NCBI GenBank assembly: GCA_027923505.1 | Contig: BROI01000002.1 | Coordinates: forward strand, 1,488,001-1,552,000 | DNA: 64,000 nucleotides | Origin: Mayamaea pseudoterrestris | Taxonomy: Eukaryota; Bacillariophyta; Bacillariophyceae; Sellaphorales; Sellaphoraceae | Reading direction: 5' to 3' | Shown here: in pieces, positions 49,071 to 59,739 of the stretch | How positions within the stretch are numbered: the first letter of the stretch is position 1 | Layout: the number at the start of each line of letters is the position of its first letter | Position numbers and translations under genes: made by a program | Notes under the pieces: model-generated | Told to the model about the DNA's origin: nothing | Databases searched by the model: none | What the model saw: the letters and a program-made list of their open reading frames with translations, nothing else

Positions 49071-52000
49071 TCACGTAATGATGCATTTGCTGTTATGGTC
49101 GTCGTCGTCTTCGTCAGGCTTGCCGCAATCTTCCGTATCCTCGTCTTTGGCACACGCCTGAAGGATCGCCATGACTTGAACGCGGATGCGCGTCTTGCAG
49201 TCTCTGCCGTTAACGTGGGCGAGACTTTCAACATCATCAGCGAGACGGCCAGAGTACAAACCTTCCTGCCGCATCGTGTTCAACACCTTTGCCCAACATT
49301 TGATTTGACGGTCGCTAAAGCATGTCGCCAGCTCGTCTAATAGATGCTGGCTCACGATGTTGTGGTCGCGTTTGAGCTCTTCAATGGCCTGCGTAAATGC
49401 GGCTAAACAAATCTCGTAATCGACTTTGACGTCAGATGTGAAACGCACACCGGCTGCGTAGGCGCGTCTCGCAATGACACCGATGCAATGTTTTATCATG
49501 GTCGAGTCTCCAACTGGGTCATGCAAACTGGCGGAATCCTTTAACTCTACAAACTCGTTGGTAGGCTCCTCGTGTCTGGACACTACTCGACTTTTGCATT
49601 CGCGAGTCTCGTCAGCCTTTTCTCTTTCCACCAGCTGGCGAAGTTCATGAATCTGATCATTTTTCCTAGACAGCACCTTTGCAAAAAGTCTTACTTTCGC
49701 CTCTGCGTCTCGTTTCATCATGTTCAGCTGCGCATTCAAGCGCTTCATCTCGTCATCTGGCGTACAAGGCGCTTTGCCATTCTGCGCAACCTCAGCTTGC
49801 TCACTGTTGCTTGCCACTAGCTCAGCGCGAAGTCCCACGATAGACTTGTCGGCGATTAAAAGCCTACTTTTGAGTCTTCCGTTCTCTAGTTCAACACAAT
49901 CCATCTTTTCTTTGAACTCGATTTTAGCTTTGTTTGCTGCAGCTAGTGCTTTGGAAACTTTGGCAAGCTCTGACTTATGCTTGTCCTCTTCTTTCATCTG
50001 CGGTGTTACAACGGGTTTGCACATTTGCTGCGCTAATGCATCAGCGCTGGCTTTTGTACGAGCATGTTTAGATGCCTTTTCAAGTAGCTCCAGTTGCTGC
50101 TGCAGACCCACGTTCAAACTTTCGGCTGCCAATAACTTTCTATGAAATCCCTTATTTTCTAATGTCAGCGCCTTGTTTTCTGATTTCAGCGTCATGGATG
50201 CGATACGTTCCTCGTGGATTTGTCGTTTAGCGTCAATGGTTGCCCGACGAAGCTTTTCGTTTTCTAGTACGAGCCTATTCTCCGTCCGTGTGGCCAATTC
50301 ACGAACTGCTTTTTGTTCTCTAAGCTCTCGTTTCATGTTTGCGATCCTTTCATGAAGTTTCTTTGTCTTGGCCTCAAAGGTCGTGCTCGAGAAGTTTGCC
50401 TGGCTGTTTTGCATTTGCAGTTGGTTCTCCAACCTCATATTCTCCTCCACCAACGCCTCATATTCTTGCCTGTGTGTGTCGCTTCGATGTGACAACGTCG
50501 CGTCGGAGGATATCGCTTCTGAATGATTTTCAAGCTGGTCTGTCAACTTCTCGTTTTCATCCAAATTAGCTAATTCAGCTTGGTCAATTGCGGATTTAGT
50601 TACGCAACATTCATTAGCGCTTGTCGATTCAGCCAACTCCTTCGCCGCCAGCAACTCAACATTTCGGAGCTTTTCCAAAGCTACACTCAAGGCCTGTTTA
50701 GTGGATGCTAACGCCACGCACTCCTCTTCTTTGGCTCGCAGCATCGTCAGAGCCTGCATCAACTCAGTGCTGACGCAATTATGCTCATTTGCAGTCGCTT
50801 CAAAACGGCCGGTCTCTAAGAGATCCCCATTTTCACCTGTAACCATATGCTTCGCCTTTAAACTCGAGACACTTTCGCCGCCCTCCAAGTTTGGTTGTGC
50901 CACAATGGCTTTTTGTGACTTCATACGTTCATTGTCAATTACACGTTCAAAATCAGAGGTTTGGTCTACTTCACGTACAGTGACCATGTTACTTGCAGTT
51001 AGCGACTGGTGCTTCATCTGAAGCCGGTCAAAGGCAATCCGCTTCGCGTCCAATATTCTATGAACCGCGGCCAGATCTTCGGCGAGCGCTTTGCTTTCGT
51101 GTTTTGCCTGCATCAACTCTTCAGCGCTATTAATGCTTTCGCGATTTAGTTTAGCCAAATGATCGATACTTAAAGTGACGTTATTGTGTCCTTGGAACGG
51201 CGGAGTGACAACGACATTTGCAAAGAGATTCATACCGGGTGAGGCATGAAGGGAAGCGACGGTCGCATCGCCCCTGGGGAGCTGCGACATGAGGCTCATG
51301 TTGTTCGCAAATTCTGTATCATAACTCTGCCGTAACTCCTCGAGTTCGGCATTTTTCGCCGATAGCGTACGCGCCCACGATGATTCTTTCTTGGCGTGTC
51401 TTTTCTTTATAAATGTCAAACTCGTTTCCATTACATGCTTCTCATTCTGGACACGCGTGAGCATTGCCTCGAGAAGCGACATCTTCGAGTCCTTGTCGGT
51501 AGCGTACAGTGTATCAGCCGCGTGCATGCTTCGTTTGGCGTCGTCAGCGCTCATAAGAATTGAATCTGACGTTGATTTGCCGCCGAAAGGCACGTCCATT
51601 TGCTTTTCAAGCTGGGTTGCCGCAAGCTTTTTGATTGTTGTAGCATAGTTCTGCTCGTCCCTATTCCCAGTCCTTGTACCTAAATTGTCTGCATCCGACG
51701 CCTTGGCCAAGCGAGCAGCAGTCTCGGCAGGTTCGCCATGAGGCTCAGAATCATGCATGTTCGCGTCGGCATTTATCCTTGCATGTTTGCCTTGCCTCAG
51801 ATCCTCGGCTATGCAAGTCTCTCTGGCAGATGATTCACTATCACTTGCAGTGAGCTTTACCGGCGCTTCAGGTGTTCCATTGTCATTATCTGAGGCCTCT
51901 GGAATGCTAGGATGCGCCGTCTTGCTTCGCTTTTGATTGTCATTACTTGCGCTCTTCGTTTCAAGACTGTCATCTCCATCTACAATCGGGTTTGTCAGCT

Positions 52001-52235
52001 CTTGCGTTACCTCGAGTGGACGTTTGTTGGAGTCAAGAGATGAAACTGTAGGCTCCACATCGACGTCCGAGCTAGCAAATTCAAAATGCTCCAATTCTTC
52101 ATCCGAGTTGGTTAAATCAAAAAGTTTATTCGGTTCATATGACGCTGCGCTATTCGTTCGTCCACTTTTCTGCCAAGGCGCCTTTGCTGCTGCGGCTAAA
52201 GTTCCCTCAATCTCGTCGGCGCTACTTTCCGTCAT
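49071..52235 (-). CDS. Long coiled-coil protein with C-terminal CaaX-like box, 1054 aa
   Basis: Single exon. The first 270 residues are disordered, acidic and Ser/Asn-rich. Residues about 270-880 form a segmented coiled coil with Ala/Glu/Lys heptads (LRREQKAVRELATRTENRL style). The last 160 residues are a small helical domain (IGVIARRAYAAGVRF, IKCWAKVLNTMRQEGLYSG) and an acidic tail ending SKCIIT. The final Cys-Ile-Ile-Thr fits the CaaX prenylation pattern, suggesting lipid anchoring to a membrane; this is inference. Overall shape is that of golgins or other tethers, but no GRIP or other golgin domain is visible. Confidence 0.8.
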   Translation of the reverse strand: MTESSADEIEGTLAAAAKAPWQKSGRTNSAASYEPNKLFDLTNSDEELEHFEFASSDVDVEPTVSSLDSNKRPLEVTQELTNPIVDGDDSLETKSASNDNQKRSKTAHPSIPEASDNDNGTPEAPVKLTASDSESSARETCIAEDLRQGKHARINADANMHDSEPHGEPAETAARLAKASDADNLGTRTGNRDEQNYATTIKKLAATQLEKQMDVPFGGKSTSDSILMSADDAKRSMHAADTLYATDKDSKMSLLEAMLTRVQNEKHVMETSLTFIKKRHAKKESSWARTLSAKNAELEELRQSYDTEFANNMSLMSQLPRGDATVASLHASPGMNLFANVVVTPPFQGHNNVTLSIDHLAKLNRESINSAEELMQAKHESKALAEDLAAVHRILDAKRIAFDRLQMKHQSLTASNMVTVREVDQTSDFERVIDNERMKSQKAIVAQPNLEGGESVSSLKAKHMVTGENGDLLETGRFEATANEHNCVSTELMQALTMLRAKEEECVALASTKQALSVALEKLRNVELLAAKELAESTSANECCVTKSAIDQAELANLDENEKLTDQLENHSEAISSDATLSHRSDTHRQEYEALVEENMRLENQLQMQNSQANFSSTTFEAKTKKLHERIANMKRELREQKAVRELATRTENRLVLENEKLRRATIDAKRQIHEERIASMTLKSENKALTLENKGFHRKLLAAESLNVGLQQQLELLEKASKHARTKASADALAQQMCKPVVTPQMKEEDKHKSELAKVSKALAAANKAKIEFKEKMDCVELENGRLKSRLLIADKSIVGLRAELVASNSEQAEVAQNGKAPCTPDDEMKRLNAQLNMMKRDAEAKVRLFAKVLSRKNDQIHELRQLVEREKADETRECKSRVVSRHEEPTNEFVELKDSASLHDPVGDSTMIKHCIGVIARRAYAAGVRFTSDVKVDYEICLAAFTQAIEELKRDHNIVSQHLLDELATCFSDRQIKCWAKVLNTMRQEGLYSGRLADDVESLAHVNGRDCKTRIRVQVMAILQACAKDEDTEDCGKPDEDDDDHNSKCIIT

Positions 52236-52438
52236 GCTCCACGCAACAAAAATGAGAATAGCTAGTCGTAGTTCCAGATAGTTAGTTTATCCAGGATAGA
52301 AATGTATTGCTTGCAGGACACCAAAACGATGTCCATACTGCTTCTCGAATCTGATCCTCGAGGCTCGAGGGAGTAACATTTGCGGCGCGCGCAGGCGCGC
52401 GCTCGCACCGGTTCTCGATCTACGTTCCTCGCAACGTG

Positions 52439-52452
52439 TACCGGTACCGGTA
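52439..52452. promoter_or_regulatory. Overlapping double TACCGGTA, copies 5 and 6
   Basis: Two overlapping palindromes (52439-52446 and 52445-52452) about 204 bp upstream of the start at 52235. They follow a GC-rich alternating tract (GCGGCGCGCGCAGGCGCGCG) at 52382-52401. Nothing else is seen in 52236-52624, the promoter and convergent interval with the transporter 3' end. Confidence 0.45.
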
Positions 52453-52624
52453 CGCGGGATTTTACAACTATTGCCAATCAAGTTAAAGGGTCCTCCTTCT
52501 ATAGAAGCTACCACACATTTACAAGTGAACTGATCTTAATGAATGCAAAGCTTGATCCGGGATAAAACTACCGTATACACACGATCATTGCGAGATTTCT
52601 TGACCCGAAAGTGTTTCGGGTACT

Positions 52625-53767
52625 TCAGATAATGTCAGTCTGCTTTTCGTCATTGACAAACGTCGGATCTGGCTCGCTACTGCTATTTGCCGTCAAATTT
52701 ACAACCAAAAAACCAACAATCACAGCAACGGCGCCCCAGAGGGATATCAGACTATCAACACCCTCGCCAAGCATCCAGTCTGCGAAGAGAGCCATTGGAA
52801 TCGTCAAGCCAATTCCGACCGTTGCAGTCGTCGCGCCACATGATACAATTATCCGACAAAACAAATACTCGATGACCATAAAGTCCATGATACCCTTAAT
52901 GACAACTAAGGCAAAGACAGTGGCGGTCAAAGTGATCTGCTCATAAGCTATCCATAAAGCAAATGGAAAGAGAGGGATGCTGCACAGAATCCCGGCATAG
53001 CCAAGCAGCAGCTGCGTGCTATATAAATCCTCGTTTTGCGGACAAAAGAGCCGTATTTGAATGCTGTATGTGGCAAATGCCACAGAGGCCAAGAACGCCA
53101 TGACGTCTCCAAACAAGGCCCTTCCGGTACCGTCAGCTTCCATATCAGTCTCGGCGTCTTCAAACGTCGTCATTGCCGTCCCAATGACTGCCATCATGAC
53201 GCCAATGAGCTTGCAGTGGTCATACTTCTCTAGTCGCAACATGACCGCCATGGCAAAGACCAGCACCGACTGCGTTGATATGAGCACAGTCACCGACGCA
53301 AGAGTTGTGTGCACCATGGCCGCATTGCAGGCCCAGTCGGCACAAAACATGGCCGGCGCGATATACATGGCTGCAACGATATGCCTCCGATGGTTCCACT
53401 GCGTATCTTGATTTTGAATGAGCTCCTCGGTACGTCGCGAAGCAAGATCGACAATGTCGGTATAGTTTTGCAGTTGACTTATTTCGCGTTCCAAACTATC
53501 AAACGACTTGATCGAAACTGGAACAAAATTGGTCAAGCCCACTCGATCGGTCAATGCCTTGATTGGCAGCAAAAACGCAAGCATGGACATGCCAATATAA
53601 GACATGAGAAAGGGTGAATGGAAACCCTTGGTTGAGTATAGATATTGCGTCAAAACGCCAGCCAGAACCCACGTTACGCATTGAACGATAATGAAAAAGA
53701 GGCCGAGCACGTAGCGCTGCGTTTGTGGATCGCCAATGGATGGCAAGGGATACGGTAAGGGAAGCAT
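52625..53767 (-). CDS. SLC35F-like drug/metabolite transporter, 380 aa
   Basis: Ten predicted transmembrane helices in two EamA-like halves. The first helix region is YVLGLFFIIVQCVTWVLAGV. A hydrophilic insert of about 50 residues follows helix 2. Conserved late motifs include MAFLASVAFATYSIQIRL and the signature ATTATVGIGLTIPMALFADW, which matches the SLC35F3/4/5 branch (typically TSATVATVGLSLTIPLA). The family comprises membrane carriers, some implicated in thiamine or nucleotide-sugar transport; the substrate here is unknown. Single exon with the start close to the first helix. Confidence 0.88.
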   Translation of the reverse strand: MLPLPYPLPSIGDPQTQRYVLGLFFIIVQCVTWVLAGVLTQYLYSTKGFHSPFLMSYIGMSMLAFLLPIKALTDRVGLTNFVPVSIKSFDSLEREISQLQNYTDIVDLASRRTEELIQNQDTQWNHRRHIVAAMYIAPAMFCADWACNAAMVHTTLASVTVLISTQSVLVFAMAVMLRLEKYDHCKLIGVMMAVIGTAMTTFEDAETDMEADGTGRALFGDVMAFLASVAFATYSIQIRLFCPQNEDLYSTQLLLGYAGILCSIPLFPFALWIAYEQITLTATVFALVVIKGIMDFMVIEYLFCRIIVSCGATTATVGIGLTIPMALFADWMLGEGVDSLISLWGAVAVIVGFLVVNLTANSSSEPDPTFVNDEKQTDII

Positions 53768-54086
53768 GCCGATCGCTTTAACAAATAGATATCAACAGGT
53801 CCGATCCTGACGTTGGAGCTCGTCCAGGAAAGGTTCTCATGCACAACTCTCGATGGAGTAGCTACCAATGCACAAACAACGTCACGGCCAAGCTGATCCG
53901 AGTCAACAAGTTTTGAGGTTATATGGAATGAAGGAGTTGGACTATTTTGTAGTATAAGAGGGCATGCCGAGCTGTCCACGGCGGCAAATGATTTTTCGTG
54001 AACCGCGACGAAGGCAAATCTTGGAGTCGCGAAGTCGCAGGCGCAGAAAGGGGACTCGGATTCCGAATTTCTGGGGTATCTCAACG

Positions 54087-54468
54087 ATGACGAGGTCTGA
54101 CACTACCAAACTGACACGTGCCATTGCGTTATGTAACTTTGAATACGTAGCTCGTGAATACCCGCATGCAGAGGCGGGACTGGAGTAAGAAAGATATCAT
54201 TTGAGCCCGAACTCTAATTCAGGTGTTTCCGTTCAGACTTTTTCGCTCGCCAAGGATGAAGACCTCCATGTTCTTTACAAGACCCTCGCCCATTTATCGC
54301 AATCATGGTAACGCCTTCACAACCTGTTGCATGGCAAACGAAGGAAACGCAAACAAGTACCTACAGATCAGAGGAGACGAAAGCCTTGCTAGGTTTGACG
54401 ACCTCTGGAAAGTGAAGGAGCGAGCGAGGAAAAGGGGTGCGAGAAAAGCTTCGTCTGCCGACCACTAG
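54087..54468 (+). CDS. Possible small spliced gene, about 109 aa
   Basis: ATG 54087 opens MTRSDTTKLTRAIALCNFEY and runs to a GTAAGA donor at 54185. An acceptor at 54236 (CCGTTCAG) continues in frame to a Lys/Arg-rich end (FDDLWKVKERARKRGARKAS) with stop at 54468. Both exon parts look protein-like, but part of exon 2 reads equally well in another frame (DEDLHVLYKTLAHLSQS), so the splice pattern is unsettled. It starts just upstream of the TPR gene. No family recognised. Confidence 0.3.
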
Positions 54469-54519
54469 TCGTGCCAACAACAATCACCAAGCTCCGAATC
54501 CTCGCCAAGATTTGCAGCC

Positions 54520-56112
54520 ATGAAGCTTTTGAAGCGAAACAACAAGGACCTGGCGACTCTTACGATACTTGTCAAGAAGGATGAAAAAGACAGTTTACTC
54601 AAGACTGTCACGCCTGCAACGAGCGCAACTTCCTCGGACACGTCGTCCTCGTCGTTTTCGGGCAGCAGCAGCAATGCCAGCAGTCTTCCACCTCCGCCTC
54701 CGCCTCCATTATCGTCTCCACCGTTGAGTGACATTCACTTTACCAAGCTGACTCAAGTCGAAAGCGCCTTGACGGATCCTGTCTTTGATCGATGCAAGGA
54801 GGAAGGTTCCGAGTTGGATAAATTACTCAAAAAACATGACCAAGCGTGGCATGTCCGACCAGTCAATGACGAGGAACATTCCATTCATATCAGTGAACTA
54901 TGCTGCATCGAGGAAGTTGGTTGCTACGATGATGATACTAGTTTGGACACGTTTGTCGCCGGAAACTTGAAACGAACATCCCTTCCTACTCTGTCAGGTC
55001 TTGTTTGCTTGAATCTGTTGGAGTCGCATGAATCTGCATCGGGCGACGGACCACGCGAATGGGTGCGAGCCAGTTTGAGGCGACAAGTCAAACTTCACTT
55101 TGCGTTGCTCAAGGTTTATGAAAGATCATGCGAAAGTGTGTCATCATGTTCCAGTGGCAATACGGAGGATGGCAGCGACACGTCAATTTCGTCGGATGAC
55201 TCTTACTCGGACGAAAGCAGCTGCAGCAGCAACCATCAATCCTCCATAACTTACTCATCAAGGTCTGGATCTGCTTCCGAGTCGTCTGGTTCGTCGAATG
55301 GCTCGTTTGTAACAAAGCCTCCGAAACAAGTGCAAATTGATGCTCGCTTGAGCCAACAGCATCGAGTCAAACTAACGTTTGCACTTGACGCAGATGCTCG
55401 CGCACAAGAATGCTTGATGCGCGGCGACTATGCAAGTGCGACGCAGATTTATCGTCGCGAGATTTCCAGTTGCCGCGACTGCGCGCATCGCGCCGCAACC
55501 CTAAACAAGCTTGCCACTCTGTGCATGGCTGGCAAGTACACGGAAGATTCAGCAAAACTGGCGCTCAAGTGCTGTACCAAAGCCAGCCAGTTGCATCGAG
55601 AGAATGATAATCCCTTGCAGGGTATTGTTTCAGGCATGCAACTTGGACTGGTCCACTTTTGGAGCGAACGACGAGCCCAGGCGTTGCAGCAGTGGAAGCA
55701 AGTTATGCAAACGGCGTGTGTTTTCCTTGGCAACGATCATGCATATCTGGCACTGTTACTGAATAACATTGGCGTTTTACACTACGACAATGGAGATTTT
55801 GATGCAAGTCTGCGAGCACTGGCCGAATCGTTGAAACTGCAGCGCGCTGCGCTTGGTTGCTCCTCTCCGTCAGACGTTGAGTACGCCATTCACCAGTTGG
55901 TCTGCACCATGGGCAACATGGCGGTTGTATTCGATGAGGGAAAGAGTCAGTTTGATCGGGCCAGTGCATTGCTGCAAGAGGCTGTCTCTATGCTTGAATC
56001 GGTCGATACGTTTCCTAATGATCATATGGAGGGAACCATTTCCGATTATTTGGATAATTTGACGAAGCTTGGAGAGCGAAATAGCGGAGCAAAGAGACAA
56101 GTCTTGCTGTAA
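54520..56112 (+). CDS. TPR-repeat protein with disordered N-terminus, 530 aa
   Basis: The first 90 residues are Ser/Pro-rich, including a polyproline stretch (SSLPPPPPPPLSSPP). A linker and an acidic Ser-rich block follow (SDTSISSDDSYSDESS). From about residue 295 there are five or six tetratricopeptide helical pairs of kinesin-light-chain type (AQECLMRGDYASATQIYRRE, LALLLNNIGVLHYDNGDFDA, SLRALAESLKLQRAALG, QFDRASALLQEAVSMLESV). TPRs mediate protein binding; partner unknown. Single exon. Confidence 0.85.
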   Translation: MKLLKRNNKDLATLTILVKKDEKDSLLKTVTPATSATSSDTSSSSFSGSSSNASSLPPPPPPPLSSPPLSDIHFTKLTQVESALTDPVFDRCKEEGSELDKLLKKHDQAWHVRPVNDEEHSIHISELCCIEEVGCYDDDTSLDTFVAGNLKRTSLPTLSGLVCLNLLESHESASGDGPREWVRASLRRQVKLHFALLKVYERSCESVSSCSSGNTEDGSDTSISSDDSYSDESSCSSNHQSSITYSSRSGSASESSGSSNGSFVTKPPKQVQIDARLSQQHRVKLTFALDADARAQECLMRGDYASATQIYRREISSCRDCAHRAATLNKLATLCMAGKYTEDSAKLALKCCTKASQLHRENDNPLQGIVSGMQLGLVHFWSERRAQALQQWKQVMQTACVFLGNDHAYLALLLNNIGVLHYDNGDFDASLRALAESLKLQRAALGCSSPSDVEYAIHQLVCTMGNMAVVFDEGKSQFDRASALLQEAVSMLESVDTFPNDHMEGTISDYLDNLTKLGERNSGAKRQVLL

Positions 56113-56351
56113 GACTTGTTTGTTCTATTCGTCATGGCGCGATATTGACTTTCGCCGTAAGTATTCTGCTCACATTGCATAGCGCTGCTTGTCTTGGTCC
56201 TACGTAATGTAACTACTCGTTCAAAATATTGTTGTTGCAAACACATCTATAATAGTCTCTATTGATTAGTCAGTCTTCGTGTAGTGTTCAGCTTTGTACA
56301 GCCTCATTCGTAAACATCCTCTCAAGTCCATTTGCCCCATAGTCTGCCAAC

Positions 56352-56993
56352 TCAACGACTTCCACCCGTCGGCGAAACTTTTGCATATTCAGGAAAACCT
56401 CCCATATACTCGAGACTTGGCACCGACGAGGACGCATACTTGTAGGACGACGCTGCTGATTTACTCGTAAATCCCGGAATACTGTTTCCAACAACATCCT
56501 CCGTCCTTCCAAACACACTGGGAGCAGTCTCCTGATCATTGCACTTGTTTTCCATCAACGGACTCACAGCCGAAGGCGTTCCATTGGGACAAAAGACTCT
56601 AGAGCGTTCATTGTTCATGGGAGCAATCTCGCGCAGCTGCTGCCGGAGAGCCTTGGCGTTGGAAACTTGAATGTCGCCCGTCTTTTGTCGGCGCTCCCAG
56701 TCCTCCTCGCGGTGCGTGTAGGCCGAGTATGAAGCGTGGGCAGGGAGTGGAGATGATGCTATCGAAACTGTTGCTGCTGCTGCTGCTGCGATTGACGCGG
56801 CGATCGTAGAGCGAGTCAAAAGTTGGTCGAAAAAGTCACGCCTACTATTCTCTGCAGAAAGAGTCGTATGGGACTGGCTCGTCGGCGTCCGCGATCGTTG
56901 CGGGCCGACTGCAAATGCTAGTAGCAGCTCCAGCTGAGTTCCAAGAAGCAGTAACGCTAAGAGTAAACGTAATTGAGTCAAATTCACCATCAT
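56352..56993 (-). CDS. Thylakoid-lumen protein with Tat-type signal, 213 aa
   Basis: Three targeting steps are visible. First, a signal peptide ending LLLA/FAVGPQ, the plastid motif with Phe. Second, a Ser/Thr-rich transit peptide. Third, a twin-arginine lumenal signal: SRRDFF, then an Ala-rich hydrophobic core (STIAASIAAAAAATVSIAS) and cleavage at PAHA/SYSAY. The mature protein, about 110 residues, begins YTHREEDWERRQ, contains one helix (NAKALRQQLREIAPMN) and two or three Cys (VFCPNGTPS, ENKCND), and ends in a flexible Gly/Ser tail. Tat use implies folding before transport. Function not recognised; small size and lumen location recall extrinsic photosystem proteins. Confidence 0.8.
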   Translation of the reverse strand: MMVNLTQLRLLLALLLLGTQLELLLAFAVGPQRSRTPTSQSHTTLSAENSRRDFFDQLLTRSTIAASIAAAAAATVSIASSPLPAHASYSAYTHREEDWERRQKTGDIQVSNAKALRQQLREIAPMNNERSRVFCPNGTPSAVSPLMENKCNDQETAPSVFGRTEDVVGNSIPGFTSKSAASSYKYASSSVPSLEYMGGFPEYAKVSPTGGSR

Positions 56994-57183
56994 GGTAGTG
57001 TTCTTTAAAATTGCATAGTTGCAGTTTGAGCAAGAATCGTCTCTTCGTCAGAAGTCGTTCCTCGTCTTCACCATTCGAACTTGGCGCGCCAGCGCGCCCC
57101 GCGTGGGACAAAAGATCTCGCGCAACTAAATTGACATCGCTCCGGTACTCCATCATGTCAATAAGGTACGTAGCTAAGCTGCC

Positions 57184-57191
57184 TACCGGTA
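57184..57191. promoter_or_regulatory. TACCGGTA palindrome, copy 7
   Basis: Perfect copy 191 bp upstream of the start at 56993; the same interval holds an AscI-like GGCGCGCC at 57083. The remaining part of 56994-57478 shows no gene. Confidence 0.45.
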
Positions 57192-57478
57192 GTATCATAT
57201 TCAGCTAAAGACTACTGTATCAAGTTTCACGTAACTGACAGTGGTTCGTTATCAGTATTTATGAAGAAAACTAGAAGGGTCATTACTGTAAAGCTATTTA
57301 ACGCCAACTGAGGTCGCGCCACATCGACGCAGTTGGCCAATCGGGCCCAGGTTGCAAAGAGCGGCAACAAGAAAACAGTACAGTCAGTGTAAGCACATCA
57401 CTTGTCGCAAATCATATGCTAATCACTTCTTCGATACGCCTGCTGCATGGAGGAGTTGTGTTAACCACAATTTTTGCA

Positions 57479-59121
57479 TTACTCAACCTGATCATCACCA
57501 ACCACAATGTCGTCATTTATCGAAGGGCGTTGAGACGATGCACTGCTAAAGGACCAGAACCGAGTCTTTTTCTCATTCGTTTCCGGCATGCGTTCGCTTG
57601 CGCGAGGCTCCGTTTCTGGTTGCTCCAACGAGCCTACGATATAGACCAATTCTGCTTCATCATCGACCGCTCCATCACGCATGGTATCACCAAGTGTTTG
57701 TAAACGCGACTTTTGACTAGCTCGCAAGGGTTGCGATGGTTCCTTCTCCGCCTCGTCGGAACACGTGCTGTTTGCCTCTTGCGTGGCAGGCTTGGGCATT
57801 ATTTGTTCTTCCAGTTTTCGTCGTTTCGTCTCGTCCTTTCGATATTGCAGATAACGGGGTCGCAGGTAAACTAATGCTGGGCGAACGTAATCGATAGTCG
57901 AGCTGCGAGTGAGACATGGCCTTGATCAAATAGTGGAACGACTCTCACAAGTCATGAACAACTACACGTACCATTGCATATTCCCTGCGCCGGCATGAAG
58001 AGACTCACGAAAAAGAGCATGGTCCAGCGAATGGTACCATGCGTTTCCTCGTACGTTCGAGCAATCACCACGGGTGTAATGGATACGTAGAGTGCCCCGA
58101 CGTATAGATACGACTGAATGGCGAGGCGCTGCGCCACACTGAGCTTGACAGCCTCCACTTGCCATGGCTGGAGCGATGGCGGTAGCGGATTGGGTAGTCG
58201 ATCCGTCCATCGTTTCGCCTTGCTCAACATGGTCTCGGTTGGTTCGCCAGAGTTTTCGGCAGCAGCATCCGGCGCTTCCTTGACAGCAGCAGCAGGTTCC
58301 GTAAACTTTTTGGTTTGCTTTTCTTGCTGGTGGACCGAGTACCAAGTGAGGTACATGTTGATTGTGACAATGATAATGCTGATCAACTTTGGTATCAAGT
58401 CGAAGCCCCACTGATATAGTTCAATGTTATCGCCGCGGATACATGTCGGAGGATTCTCTGGCGTGCTTTTGAACGATGGGTTGCATCCTTCTATTGACGT
58501 AATATAACAAGAGTCAGTTGCACAGACAAAAGCGTCTCATGGAATCATCACCGACGCAACGATTGGTTCGTCATGATACTCACGCGGAAACGGCGCTAGC
58601 CAGCATTCAAAGTAGCCCGAGTTGAACAGCTTGAGCGACAGTGACGCAACCACGATACATACTCCCCACACCCACGGCACTATATGCAACCACGTTTCCA
58701 CCTTTCGCAGTTGCGTCGGCGTCCATCCGTGTCGAATGCGCAGCAAGTAGTAAATGCTGAGACTAGCATTGTACATGGTGGGCACCACGCCAAAGGTTGT
58801 AAACATGCCGGCGAACGCACAACTCTTGGTGTTGCCAACGTTGCCCCAAATGTAGGGCGTGTCTCTGGGAATGGGCAGCGTGCTCAGAACAAAACCAAAG
58901 GTCATGATCATGTCCGATACCGATAAACCAATCATGAGTCGCTGGTAGGTGTGAGCCGTCGAAACGATTCCGCCGCGACCGCGGACGGTCGTACGGAGTT
59001 GGCGCCAGCAGTCGTGGACAATGTAGCCCGAGCCAAGCATGCTAAAGACTCCAGTGACGCGGGGAGTCATGGCAATGGCAATGAGCTGGGCCAGTGTTGG
59101 TGGAACTTCATATGGAGCCAT
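57479..59121 (-). CDS. Seven-transmembrane receptor (GPCR-like), 484 aa
   Basis: Three exons: 59121-58584, 58490-57972, 57876-57479; introns 93 and 95 nt (donors GTGAGT and GTACGT); the frame closes. Seven hydrophobic helices: TM1 LAQLIAIAMTPRVTGVFSML, TM2 QRLMIGLSVSDMIMTFGFVL, TM3 FTTFGVVPTMYNASLSIYYL, TM4 LHIVPWVWGVCIVVASLSL, TM5 LIPKLISIIIVTINMYLTWY, TM6 RLAIQSYLYVGALYVSITPV, and TM7 MLFFVSLFMPAQGICNALVY, ending in LRPRYLQYRKDE. A Cys pair (CAFAGM and ECWLAPF) fits the TM3-ECL2 disulfide. It belongs to the diatom GPCR-like families related to cAMP-receptor and secretin/rhodopsin folds; ligand unknown. The cytoplasmic tail is Ser/Glu-rich. Confidence 0.85.
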
Positions 59122-59739
59122 AATACACGTTGATGCTTTATTCGATTTGCAAAAGTGTTTTTGCTAGTGCCAAGTAGCCGCGTTGTCGCTGATTGTTGTT
59201 TGCAGTTTTGTCGGGTTGTGCCTGTCGATAGTCTCACGCTTGACGGAGAAGTGATGCTGTCCTAGCTTCTTGACCAAAAATTTTTTATCAGCGATATCTC
59301 GCTTCTCGCGGTCTATATAAGTAAGATGATGACAGCAAGAAGTTAATAACGCTAGCGATTGAGCTTATATGCTGCTGGATATGCTTGTAAATTTGTATAG
59401 CAATAAGCTTCGCGATCAACATCGCGTCGTCGCTCGCATCCGGTCACGCAGCTTGAACCAGTGCGACATCATGTTAATCGTGGAACGAGGACGATGACGT
59501 TACGGTACGACATCAGTACCGCTACGATTTTAATTCAGTTGGCCATGGTGCCTGGCCTCATTTTTCATGACAAAAGATGCCGACGACACAACTGAATGTA
59601 GAAGATACGACAACGCTCCTTGACGGAGCCAATAACTTAAGAGAGCAGCAAAAATGGGCTGCTGTGGTTATATTTAATGCCATTCTGCCGCGATCAGCTC
59701 AAGTACAAAGTCGCAACATTATGTCGTTCATTGGCCGTC
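59122..59739. promoter_or_regulatory. Divergent promoter interval
   Basis: About 600 bp between the GPCR-like gene (minus) and the FAR1-like gene (plus). A TATATAAG box lies near 59323. No gene or RNA is recognised. Confidence 0.35.

Noticed and set aside
53674-54084. 136-codon minus-strand frame upstream of the transporter
   Set aside because: Overlaps the transporter start in another frame and has random-like composition.
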